Of a stretch of 38,408 nt of DNA, positions 7,261 through 15,065 are shown piece after piece. The stretch is taken from the NCBI GenBank assembly GCA_022841545.1, contig JALHRF010000027.1, positions 1 to 38,408 on the forward strand, read 5' to 3'. The notes below the pieces were generated by a model. The model was not told where the DNA came from. It saw only the letters and a program-made list of their open reading frames with translations, and searched no databases. The position numbers and the translations under genes were made by a program. The DNA comes from Bauldia sp. (lineage in GTDB: Bacteria; Pseudomonadota; Alphaproteobacteria; Rhizobiales; Kaistiaceae). The stretch's first letter is position 1. The number at the start of each line of letters is the position of its first letter.

Positions 7261-8073
7261 TCAAAGCACGAGGAGGCCGAGTTTCATGGCCTTGGTGACC
7301 GCCTGCGCCGAGGTCACGCAATCGAGCTTGAACCGCGCCGACTTGAGGTAGTCGCGCGCGGTGTGCGGCGAGATGCCGAGAATGATGGCGATATCGCCGG
7401 CGTCCTTGCCGATCGCCGTCAGCCGCAGGCATTCGAGCTCGCGATCCGTCAGGTGCGGATGATCTTCGCCGAACACCTCGCTGATGACGCGGTGGTGGAC
7501 GCGATTGGCGATCGCGATCACCTGGTCGAGGTGCTTCTCGCGGAACGCGGCCCATTCCTCGGCGGAGCGGGTGAAGGAGATGGAGAACAGGCCGCGGTGG
7601 CCCTGCTTGCTCCGCACGGGAATCGACAACCCATGCGGACCGACCCCGTGGGCCAGCGCGTCGAGAAGGAAGGCCCCCTGCGCCTCGCTCTCGACCTTGA
7701 GCTCGCTCCAATCGAAGGGCAGGCTCCGGCTGAACCCCTCCTTGAGCACCGGGTCGAGATCGACGTAGTTCATCGTCAGGTACTGCTTGATCCACGACGC
7801 CGGATAGGTGAGCCGGATATACGGATCGATCGACGGACTGACCCCCAGCTTGGACGAATGGTAGACGAGGTGATCCACGCCGAGGAGATCGCGGAGCCGG
7901 GTGATCGTCGTCTCGACATCCGCCGTGTCGTCGATGATCGAGTACGCTTGCAGGAGCAGCGGGTCGCGCGGCTCGCCCGTGGTCATGTCGCCAAACCCCA
8001 ACCGCGCCGCGAAAGGCGCCAATGAACCAACGCTTTCAACGAATTGCCGGACCCGGCGGGGCACTCCCATCAC
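7261..8073 (-). CDS. LuxR-family quorum-sensing transcriptional regulator
   Basis: An N-terminal autoinducer-binding domain (about 40-190) carries the conserved W-x-x-x-Y-x-x-x-x-Y-x-x-x-D-P pattern (SWIKQYLTMNYVDLDPV). A C-terminal GerE-type helix-turn-helix follows (about 208-268, LTDRELECLRLTAIGKDAGD and ISPHTARDYL). It should bind the signal made by the neighbouring LuxI. The start is uncertain: GTG 8073, ATG 8070 and ATG 7986 are all in frame, and none has a strong ribosome site. The last would lose only about 30 poorly conserved residues. Confidence 0.93.
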   Translation of the reverse strand: MMGVPRRVRQFVESVGSLAPFAARLGFGDMTTGEPRDPLLLQAYSIIDDTADVETTITRLRDLLGVDHLVYHSSKLGVSPSIDPYIRLTYPASWIKQYLTMNYVDLDPVLKEGFSRSLPFDWSELKVESEAQGAFLLDALAHGVGPHGLSIPVRSKQGHRGLFSISFTRSAEEWAAFREKHLDQVIAIANRVHHRVISEVFGEDHPHLTDRELECLRLTAIGKDAGDIAIILGISPHTARDYLKSARFKLDCVTSAQAVTKAMKLGLLVL

Positions 8074-8328
8074 GCCCGCGGCGAGATCCGAACCGCGCCA
8101 GCCTAGTCGTCGGCTTGGGCCCTAGCAAATCGAATTGTCACAAACTCAGGCAGCGAAATGGCCGTTTCCCGCCATGATTGCGCGGTTGTGGCAGGGTCCG
8201 CTACCTGACGATGCACGGGCGCCGGAGCCGGAGCGCGTGGGGCGGCGGTTGAGCCCTTCATTCGCGTCCGCAACTGCGCGACACTCATCCCGACCCCCCG
8301 GGGAGGGCGGTCGGTGGGAGGCAGCGGC

Positions 8329-9201
8329 ATGATCCGCTCGTGGTCGATCGGCGACATCCGTGTGACGCGCCTTGTCGAGTATTACGGCCCGACCCACGAC
8401 CCGGCGACGACGTTCCCGGCATTCGACCGGGCGCGATTCGACCGGCAGGTCGCGAGCCTGGCGCCGGGGGACTATGTTCCCGGGATCGACCGGCTGGTCA
8501 TCGCCGTCCAGATCTGGATCGTCTTCGCCGGCTCGACCGTGATCCTCGTCGACACCGGCGTCGGCAATCACAAGCCGCGGCCGGCAGCGCGGATGAACCG
8601 GCTCAACACGCTCGCGCCGCTCTGGCTTGCGGCCGCTGGCGTCGCGCCCGAGGCGGTGACGCACGTCGTCATGACCCACCTCCACAACGACCATATGGGA
8701 TGGAATACGGTCCTCGAGGACGGCGCCTTCGTGCCGGCTTTCCCGAATGCGCAGTACCTCGTCCCCAAGGAGGACTTCGTCTACTTCAAGGACCTGCTCG
8801 ACAGCGGCATGGCGCCCGATCCCTCGCTCGAGGACAGCCTGCTGCCGGTGTTCGAATCGGGCCTCGTGCGCTTCGTCGACCGCCAGCCCACGATCGCCGG
8901 CGTACTGCGCGTCGAGCGGGCCGCAGGCCATACGCCCGGCCACACGACGTACTGGATCGAATCGAACGGGATGCGTGGCGTGTTCAGCGGCGATGTGTTC
9001 CATCACCCGATCCAGATCTACGAGCCGGACTGGAACACCAGCTTCTGCATCGCGCCGCGCGCGGCGCGGCAGGTGGGCCACGCCCTCCTCGCCCGCGCCG
9101 CCGAGACCGGCGCCCTGGTGATGCCCTGCCACTTTCCCCCGCCAGGGGCCGGCTATGTCCGCCGCGACGGAGACGGTTACCGCTTCGAGCCGGCGGCGTG
9201 A
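8329..9201 (+). CDS. Metallo-beta-lactamase-fold hydrolase, possible acyl-homoserine lactonase
   Basis: The 290-residue product has the di-zinc motif HLHNDHMGW (about 122-130), then GHTPGHTTYW, an FSGDVFHHP aspartate and a C-terminal CHFP histidine: the full metal set of this fold. The family includes quorum-quenching lactonases but also many unrelated hydrolases. The proposal that it opens lactone rings rests on its position, divergent from luxR-luxI. A gggagg site seven bases before the ATG at 8329 fixes the start. There is no signal peptide, so it should be cytoplasmic. Confidence 0.85.
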   Translation: MIRSWSIGDIRVTRLVEYYGPTHDPATTFPAFDRARFDRQVASLAPGDYVPGIDRLVIAVQIWIVFAGSTVILVDTGVGNHKPRPAARMNRLNTLAPLWLAAAGVAPEAVTHVVMTHLHNDHMGWNTVLEDGAFVPAFPNAQYLVPKEDFVYFKDLLDSGMAPDPSLEDSLLPVFESGLVRFVDRQPTIAGVLRVERAAGHTPGHTTYWIESNGMRGVFSGDVFHHPIQIYEPDWNTSFCIAPRAARQVGHALLARAAETGALVMPCHFPPPGAGYVRRDGDGYRFEPAA

Positions 9202-9540
9202 CGGATTGGCGGATCGCTTCTTGCGCTGAACCGTCCAGCAGGGAGAATACGGCGAGTGAGTTCGGTCGTATTGTTTGAGATATCCAGGCTGTAACTCATG
9301 TCTCTTGACGGTAATTCTCCAAGGCTAGAATTATAAATGGATTGTATACATATAGCGGCCGGCCGTCATTCTCTCTACTCAAGAGTGCGATATCCATCCG
9401 CTCGCGTTCACGATTGCGCGAAATGTCGCCGGATTCACTGATCGTTGTGAACTCGATTACAACCGAGCTCGTCCGAGATGCTATCCTTCTGCGCATGGAG
9501 TGGCTGATCCAACAGCCGCGAAAGCGACGAGGAGGATGTA
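9202..9540. promoter_or_regulatory. AT-richer non-coding leader upstream of the first RTX gene
   Basis: This 339-bp gap has no credible gene. It is clearly richer in A and T than its surroundings, especially 9270-9360. A possible promoter is ttgacg at 9305-9310 with tagaat at 9326-9331 (15-base spacing), leaving a long leader of about 200 bases. The octamer gatatcca occurs at 9279 and again at 9389. A gaggagg ribosome site precedes the ATG at 9541. These sites are read by eye only. Confidence 0.4.
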
Positions 9541-11214
9541 ATGGTAGACACACCCGCAATCTGGAAACCGGAGCATCAGGTCAACCTGACCGACGCCTTC
9601 AACCAGAACAACCCCGCCGTCATCAGCATCGGCAACGGCCGCTATCTTGTGGCCTGGGTCGAGCAGGCCGGCGGCCCGATCTCCACGACGAACGGGACCG
9701 ACATCGTCGGCCAGATCTTCGATGCTCTCGGCAACCCGGTCGGCGCCGAGTTCCAGCTCAACCAGAGTTTCTTCGGCGACAACGAACTGGACGTGGCGCT
9801 CGCCGGCAAGCTCGGCGGTGGCTTCGTCATGGTCTATGTCGACGACGGCGGCAACGATGGGATCCGCATCGAGCACTACGACCTCGATGGCGTCAAGATC
9901 GCCGGGCCAACCGCGATCCTCGCGAGCGGCGGCGCGGACAATCTCGACGCGCCGCAAGTCGCCATGGGCGCGAACGGGAGCCACCTCGTCGTCTATGAGC
10001 GCGATCACGGCGGCGGCGACGTGGACATCGTCGGCAAGTTCGTCAATCCCGACGGCAGCCTGGGCGCCGAGTTCCTCATCCATGCCGATAGCGAGAACAA
10101 CCTCGAGCCGACCGTCGCTGCGCTGTCCAACGGCAACTTCGTCGTCTCTTACGAGAATGAGTGGGGGGTCGGGGCAAACACGCATGTCGATTTCAGGATC
10201 ATCACGCCCGGCGTACCCCCCACGGTCGGACCGAATACATTCGTGGACCTGAACGTCAGCACGACCGATCAGGACGACCCGAAGGTCGCAGCGCTGGAGG
10301 GTGGCGGTTTCGTCATCGTCTACAATGACAATGCGGCCGGGAGCGACGAGATCCGCGCCGCGATTTACGACAACAACGGCGCCGTCGTGAAGGCAGCCTT
10401 CACGGTGAACGGGAACCTGCCCGGCACCCAGGATGACGCGACGGTCGCCGCGCTTCCCGACGGCGGCTTCGTCGTCGTCTGGGACGACGCCAACTTCGGC
10501 CTTCTCAGGGGACAGCGCTTCGACTCCGCCGGCAACGAGGTCGGGACGGAGTTCACCGCGGGGACCATCGGCAGCGAAGACGATCCCGTCATCACCGTCC
10601 TGGACGACGGGCGGTTCTTCGTCGGCTACGAGCAACTTACCGGAGACAATGACGCCTGGGGAACGATCTTCGATCCCCGCGAGAAGACCATCACCGGCAC
10701 CGGCGAGGACGACCTCCTCACCGCCTTCGCCGAGGGCGGCACCGTCAAGGGCAAGGGCGGCGACGACATGCTCCTTGGCTCCGGCTTCGGCGACACCCTG
10801 ATCGGCGGCGGCGGTTCGGACTACCTCGTCGGGATGGACGGCAACGACGACCTCAAGGGCGGCAAGGGTCAGGACTTCTTCGTCTTCGCCGCTGCGCTCG
10901 ACAAGAACAATAACGTCGATACCATCAAGGACTTCCGGAAGAAGCAGAAGGACAAGATCCTTCTCCTCGACGACATCTTCCCGGCGGTCGGGGAGAAGCT
11001 GGATAAAGGCGAGCTCTACTTCGGCAACAATGCAAAGAATGGCGGCGACCACATCATCGTCAAGGTCCAGGCGAGCAAGAACAAGGCGACGCTGTTCTAC
11101 GACGAGGATGGCGCCGGCGGGACCGGCAAGGTCAAGTTCGCCGTGCTCGAATACAAGGGCAACCTCGACCTCAACCACAAGAGCTTCAAGGTCATCGAGG
11201 ACCTCGACCTTTGA
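9541..11214 (+). CDS. Secreted RTX protein with an N-terminal beta-propeller-like repeat domain
   Basis: The 557-residue product has three parts. Seven repeats of about 50-59 residues begin near 25, 84, 138, 190, 247, 300 and 349. Each follows the plan V-A-L-x-x-G-G-F-V-V-x-Y/W, then I-R-x-x-x-Y/F-D-x-x-G, suggesting a seven-bladed propeller. Calcium-binding RTX nonapeptides follow (about 385-445, GGGGSDYLVGMDGNDDL). A C-terminal domain (about 440-557) with GGKGQDFFVF and NAKNGGDHIIV is shared with the next gene. There is no N-terminal signal peptide, as expected for type I secretion. No ABC exporter is nearby. It is likely an extracellular or surface protein; its target is unknown. Confidence 0.88.
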   Translation: MVDTPAIWKPEHQVNLTDAFNQNNPAVISIGNGRYLVAWVEQAGGPISTTNGTDIVGQIFDALGNPVGAEFQLNQSFFGDNELDVALAGKLGGGFVMVYVDDGGNDGIRIEHYDLDGVKIAGPTAILASGGADNLDAPQVAMGANGSHLVVYERDHGGGDVDIVGKFVNPDGSLGAEFLIHADSENNLEPTVAALSNGNFVVSYENEWGVGANTHVDFRIITPGVPPTVGPNTFVDLNVSTTDQDDPKVAALEGGGFVIVYNDNAAGSDEIRAAIYDNNGAVVKAAFTVNGNLPGTQDDATVAALPDGGFVVVWDDANFGLLRGQRFDSAGNEVGTEFTAGTIGSEDDPVITVLDDGRFFVGYEQLTGDNDAWGTIFDPREKTITGTGEDDLLTAFAEGGTVKGKGGDDMLLGSGFGDTLIGGGGSDYLVGMDGNDDLKGGKGQDFFVFAAALDKNNNVDTIKDFRKKQKDKILLLDDIFPAVGEKLDKGELYFGNNAKNGGDHIIVKVQASKNKATLFYDEDGAGGTGKVKFAVLEYKGNLDLNHKSFKVIEDLDL

Positions 11215-11270
11215 GACCACCGGGAGTCGCTGCTGGCGACTGGGGCGCGCCAGCGGCCTGATGTGAGGAG

Positions 11271-11297
11271 CGACCGGCGCAGCAATTGCGCCGGTCG
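11271..11297 (+). terminator. Hairpin after the first RTX gene
   Basis: An 11-bp perfect stem (cgaccggcgca / tgcgccggtcg) with a five-base loop and a short ttt, 57 bases past the stop. It probably separates the two RTX genes into different transcripts. The rest of the 289-bp gap to 11503 shows no gene. Confidence 0.65.
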
Positions 11298-11503
11298 TTT
11301 CCGTCGCGGTCCGCTCGCCGGGCGACAGGCGAATCTCGGGAAGACACCTCGCTCCGACCGTTCACGTCCCCGGGCGCCCTCCCGATCCGCCGCCTCATTC
11401 CTGGCCGACGTGTGACAAGGCTCACTGACGCGGGCGGCGACTTGGGGCACCTACAACGGTGGTGGCTGTCAATTGCCGCTCGATGCGGCCCAAGGAGAAG
11501 ATC

Positions 11504-12763
11504 ATGGCAATCGTTACCGGCACTTCGAACAACGATATCATCACTTCGAGTTCCAGCCTCGGGGTGGTTAACGACACGACAAACGGCTCAGACACTGCCT
11601 ATGGGCTCGGTGGGAATGACATCATCAAAGGCCTTGGTGGGATCGACTACCTTTATGGCGGCAATGGCAACGATCGCCTGACCGGAGGGGACGGGCTTGG
11701 AGCCGCCGACGGCAATGACATGCTGGAAGGCGGCCTCGGCAACGACTCGATGATCGGTGAGGGTGGAAATGACCGTCTGTATGGCGGGGACGGCAACGAC
11801 GCGCTACGCGGCGACGATGGCAACGACAAGCTGTACGGCGGCGAGGGAATAGACCGGCTCGAAGGCAGTGCCGGCGACGACGCCCTTTACGGCGGGGAGG
11901 GCAATGACGCGGGCACGTTTACCGCGCCCGATGCCTTGGGCGCCTCCGAGGACTACGATGGCGGTTTGTACGGCGGGGCCGGCAACGACTACATGGACGG
12001 CGGCGCTGGCGACGACACCATGCAAGGCGGCGCCGACAACGACGAGATGTATGGCGGCAGCGGCAACGACTACATGCTGGGCGACGACAACGACGCCCAG
12101 GCCGGCAACGACGTGATGCACGGCGGCCAGGGCGACGACGACATGGACGGCGGCACCGGCGACGACGTCATGAGCGGCGGATCCGGCGCCGACGAGATGC
12201 AGGGCGGCGACGGCAATGACGAGATGTCCGGCGGCGGCGGCGACGACGCGATGAACGGCGATGCCGGCGACGACCTGATGGCGGGCGGCTTCGGCAACGA
12301 CACCATGAACGGCGGCGACGGCAACGACGAGATGTCTGGCGGCGCCGGCGACGACATCATGAACGGCGACGCCGGGATTGACGTCCTTAGCGGTGGCACC
12401 GGCGACGATACGCTCAGCGGCGGCCTCGGCATCGACGACCTGTGGGGCGGGAAAGGCGAGGACAACTTCCTGTTCAATGTGGCCGTCGGCAAGCTGAATG
12501 CGGACACGATCGGCGACTTCAAGCACAACGTGGACGAATTCCACCTCGACGCCGCCATCTTCTCAGCGATCGGCCCGACGCTCAGCAAGAAGGAATTCTA
12601 CATCGGCAAGAAGGCCAAGAACGGTGGCGATCACATCATCTACAACGAGAAGAACGGCAAGGTCTTCTACGACGCGGATGGCAAGGGCGGCGACAAGCAG
12701 CAGCTCTTCGCCCAGCTCGAAAAGGGGACCGAGCTGTCCCACACCGACTTCCTGATCGTCTAG
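11504..12763 (+). CDS. RTX calcium-binding repeat protein, type I secretion substrate
   Basis: The 419-residue product is almost entirely GGxGxDxUx nonapeptides from about 35 to 318, in two blocks around a spacer (about 135-155). The C-terminal 100 residues (GGKGEDNFLFNV, KKAKNGGDHIIY, KVFYDADGKGGDK) are homologous to the end of the preceding RTX protein and should carry the uncleaved secretion signal. No enzymatic or binding domain is visible, so it may be a structural or surface protein. From residue 164 to 286 the hydrophobic position of 14 consecutive repeats is methionine rather than leucine. The ATG at 11504 follows an aaggag site. It converges on the HlyC-like gene. Confidence 0.9.
   Translation: MAIVTGTSNNDIITSSSSLGVVNDTTNGSDTAYGLGGNDIIKGLGGIDYLYGGNGNDRLTGGDGLGAADGNDMLEGGLGNDSMIGEGGNDRLYGGDGNDALRGDDGNDKLYGGEGIDRLEGSAGDDALYGGEGNDAGTFTAPDALGASEDYDGGLYGGAGNDYMDGGAGDDTMQGGADNDEMYGGSGNDYMLGDDNDAQAGNDVMHGGQGDDDMDGGTGDDVMSGGSGADEMQGGDGNDEMSGGGGDDAMNGDAGDDLMAGGFGNDTMNGGDGNDEMSGGAGDDIMNGDAGIDVLSGGTGDDTLSGGLGIDDLWGGKGEDNFLFNVAVGKLNADTIGDFKHNVDEFHLDAAIFSAIGPTLSKKEFYIGKKAKNGGDHIIYNEKNGKVFYDADGKGGDKQQLFAQLEKGTELSHTDFLIV
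11993..12361 (+). repeat. 27-bp tandem coding repeats (methionine block of the RTX array)
   Basis: ATG codons recur every 27 bp (one break of 42 bp near 12074) on a background of ggcggc-gac-ggc-aac-gac-gag. The repeats encode nonapeptides ending DxMxGG. DNA identity between units is high, so the number may vary by slippage or recombination. Confidence 0.8.
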
Positions 12764-12789
12764 TCAGGACAGCCTTCAGGCAAGACCCG

Positions 12790-12817
12790 GGGGCCGGCGC
12801 AGGGATGCGCCGGCCCC
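12790..12817. terminator. Strong bidirectional hairpin between the second RTX gene and the acyltransferase gene
   Basis: A perfect 11-bp GC stem (ggggccggcgc / gcgccggcccc) with a six-base loop is followed on the plus strand by tgactttt. It sits in the 68-bp gap between convergent genes and can serve both. Confidence 0.75.
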
Positions 12818-12831
12818 TGACTTTTCGCGGG

Positions 12832-13335
12832 CTATGGCGACGGCGATTCCGCCCCGCTTGCCGCCAGCGCCTTTTCGGCGTGGGCATCGACGGCGCCGTC
12901 GAGCTTGAGGCGGAGCGGCCGTGTCCGCCCGTCCTTGTATTCCCGCTTGGCGTAGAGCGTCTTGTTGCCGCGCCCGCGAATCCGCAATTCATCGAGAAGC
13001 ACGCGGTGCGCCTCGGGCGTGTCCGCCGACCACGCATTGAGGATGATGCAGTCGCCGGAGTCGCCCTTGACCATCGCGGCAGTTGGACTGCCGGTGATCC
13101 AGGCCTCCGCCTCGTCGCGCGTGCCGAGCGCCCAGCCGCAGAAGCCGACGATCTTCCGGTCGGCGGCGATGAAGAAATAGTGGCCGCGCCGGATCTGGCC
13201 GGTGAGGATGCGCGACCAGTGGCCGAAGGGAAGGCGGGCAAAGGCCGGCTTGGTCATCAGGTGCTCGACGGCCAGGCCGAGGGCCGCCGCCCTGTTGTCG
13301 AACACGACCGTTTTCAATCCCAGACGTTCGACCAT
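12832..13335 (-). CDS. HlyC-like toxin-activating lysine acyltransferase
   Basis: The 167-residue product fits the RTX toxin-activating acyltransferase family (HlyC, CyaC, RtxC). It has FGHW at 37-40 with a candidate catalytic H39, then RRGHYFFIAADRKIVGFCGWAL, the family's central strand and W-A signature. A KGDSGDCIILNAWSADTPE block stands where HlyC has its SGD...FIDWIAP segment. Such enzymes move an acyl chain from acyl-ACP to lysines of an RTX protein. The aspartate that pairs with the histidine in HlyC appears as N100 or is shifted to D105; this cannot be settled by eye. The ATG at 13335 (ggag nine bases before) is preferred to the GTG at 13356. It is divergent from a dedicated ACP gene. 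Confidence 0.75.
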   Translation of the reverse strand: MVERLGLKTVVFDNRAAALGLAVEHLMTKPAFARLPFGHWSRILTGQIRRGHYFFIAADRKIVGFCGWALGTRDEAEAWITGSPTAAMVKGDSGDCIILNAWSADTPEAHRVLLDELRIRGRGNKTLYAKREYKDGRTRPLRLKLDGAVDAHAEKALAASGAESPSP

Positions 13336-13491
13336 TGCCCACCGCTCCGGCGTCACGCATCCATGGTGTCAACGACTTGCCAATACGGCCGTCAAAGATC
13401 AAGGTGCGCAACGCGCCATTCTGACGTATGACACCCCCGATCCGAGTCATCAGAGAAGCTGCTGGAAGCCGCGTCGTGAGGAATTAGGTCA

Positions 13492-13743
13492 ATGGATACC
13501 CTGGCTAAAGTTCAGGAAGTCATCGCGGAGCAGATGAAGCGCCCGCTCAGCGAAGTCACGCCCGACTCGCGGCTCGAGGACCTGGGCGATTCCCTCGATT
13601 TGATCGAGGTGATTTACGCCCTCGAGGTCGCATTCAAGGTCGACATTCCGCTGAATTCCAAGGAACTCGAAGAGAAGCTGGAGACCGTCAGCGACGTCGG
13701 CAAGATCATCGACCGCCTGATTGCCGAGAGGGATGCGGCTTGA
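13492..13743 (+). CDS. Dedicated acyl carrier protein
   Basis: The 83-residue acidic product is of the ACP fold with the phosphopantetheine-attachment motif LGDSLDLIE (S34). It is one residue shorter before the serine than housekeeping AcpP (LGADSLD). The C-terminal helix region reads LETVSDVGKIIDRLIAE. It is not the housekeeping acpP by context: no fabD or fabG is near, and the next gene overlaps it by four bases and encodes a ketosynthase. This NodF/NodE-like ACP-ketosynthase pairing suggests a specialised acyl chain. The start has gagga about nine bases upstream. Confidence 0.92.
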   Translation: MDTLAKVQEVIAEQMKRPLSEVTPDSRLEDLGDSLDLIEVIYALEVAFKVDIPLNSKELEEKLETVSDVGKIIDRLIAERDAA

Positions 13744-14945
13744 AGCGGGTTGCGGTCACCGGTCTCGGCGTCGTCTCTCCCGTCGGAAGCACAATCGAAG
13801 CCTTCTGGTCAGCCCTGGTCGACGGGCGAACCGGCATCGGCCCCATCGAGGCCGGCCGGAAAGACATGTTCCGGACCAGAATCGCCGCCGAGGTCCGCGA
13901 CTTCAAGGCGGATGCCCATTTCACGTCGCGGCGCGCCGCCTTCATGGACCGCTTCTCGGCCATGGCGGTGGTTGCGGCGCGCGCTGCCGTGGCGGATGCA
14001 GGACTTGTCTTCGACGGGGCGCTGGCGCTGAAGACGGCCACGATCATCGGCACCGGCGTGGGCGGGATCGTCACGCTCGACGATTCCTACTGGCGGGTCT
14101 ACCACGACGGCGGCAAGCCGCATCCCTTCACGGTGCCGAAGATGATGCCGAACGCGGCCGCGTCGCAGGTGTCGATCGACCTCGGCCTCAAGGGGCCGGC
14201 CTTCGGCGTGGTTTCGGCCTGCGCCTCCGGCACGCACGCCGTCGGGCTTGCGTTCCAGATGATCCGCTCGGGCATGACCGAGGTCGCCCTCTGCGGCGGT
14301 ACGGAAGCGTCGATCACCACCGGGCCGCTCCTCGCCTGGGAGGCGCTTCGGGTGGCGAGCGACGACATGTGCCGGCCATTCTCGAAGAACCGTTCCGGAC
14401 TGGTGATCGGCGAAGGCGCGGCGGTGCTGACGCTCGAGGACTGGGACCACGCCACGGCGCGCGGCGCACCGATCCTCGCCGAGGTGCTCGGCTTCGGGAT
14501 GAGCGCGGATGCGGGCGACCCGGTGGCCCCGGACCGCGACGGCGCCGAGCGCGCCATGCGCGCGGCGCTGGAGGACGCACGGGCCAATCCCGGCGACATC
14601 GCCTACATCAACGCCCATGGCACCGCGACGGTGCTCAACGACGCCACCGAGACGCAGGCGATACGCGGCGTGTTCGGCGCGCATGCCGACCGGCTCGCGA
14701 TCTCCTCGAACAAGGGCGTGCTGGGCCACAGCCTGGGCGCGGCAGGGGCCCTGGAGGCGGTGGCGACCGTGCTCACGCTCAAGACGCAGGTCGCCCCGCC
14801 GACGGCCAACTACCAGGAGCCGGACCCGGCCTGCGACCTCGACGTCATCCCCAATGTCGCCCGCGACATGAAGATCGACATGGCGATGTCGAACTCCTTC
14901 GCCTTCGGGGGGCTCAACGCCGTCGTGGTGATGGGGCAGGCCTGA
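13740..14945 (+). CDS. Beta-ketoacyl-ACP synthase (FabF/NodE-like)
   Basis: The 401-residue condensing enzyme has the full KAS II triad: C161 (SACASGTH), H293 (NAHGTAT) and H330 (NKGVLGHSLGAAG, with K325). The gating loop NSFAFGGLN is near the end. It elongates an acyl chain on an ACP by decarboxylative condensation with malonyl-ACP. The TTG start overlaps the ACP stop (TTGA), implying coupled translation and a dedicated pair. Reductase and dehydratase steps would have to come from the general fatty-acid system. The divergent HlyC-like gene gives a plausible consumer of the product. Confidence 0.92.
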   Translation: MKRVAVTGLGVVSPVGSTIEAFWSALVDGRTGIGPIEAGRKDMFRTRIAAEVRDFKADAHFTSRRAAFMDRFSAMAVVAARAAVADAGLVFDGALALKTATIIGTGVGGIVTLDDSYWRVYHDGGKPHPFTVPKMMPNAAASQVSIDLGLKGPAFGVVSACASGTHAVGLAFQMIRSGMTEVALCGGTEASITTGPLLAWEALRVASDDMCRPFSKNRSGLVIGEGAAVLTLEDWDHATARGAPILAEVLGFGMSADAGDPVAPDRDGAERAMRAALEDARANPGDIAYINAHGTATVLNDATETQAIRGVFGAHADRLAISSNKGVLGHSLGAAGALEAVATVLTLKTQVAPPTANYQEPDPACDLDVIPNVARDMKIDMAMSNSFAFGGLNAVVVMGQA

Positions 14946-15065
14946 AGCCTGGCGGTGTCGCGCGGGGCCGCCGCCTTGCGCGCATGGCGAATCGCGGAGG
15001 CTCGATTTTCGAAGCGACTGCAAGCCGATAGACCATCAAGAACACAAATCCGTCGGGGGAAGACA

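Noticed and set aside
9481-11220. 579-codon minus-strand frame opposite the first RTX gene
   Set aside because: Mirror of the RTX coding frame, with Val/Asp-rich composition and no recognisable domain.
11504-12763. Regular 27-bp repeats considered as a CRISPR array or minisatellite
   Set aside because: The units are in frame, encode RTX nonapeptides and have no unique spacers.
13492-14945. ACP and ketosynthase considered as the housekeeping acpP-fabF pair
   Set aside because: No fabD, fabG, mltG or other fatty-acid genes are adjacent, the ACP differs around the active serine, and the neighbour is a HlyC-like gene.
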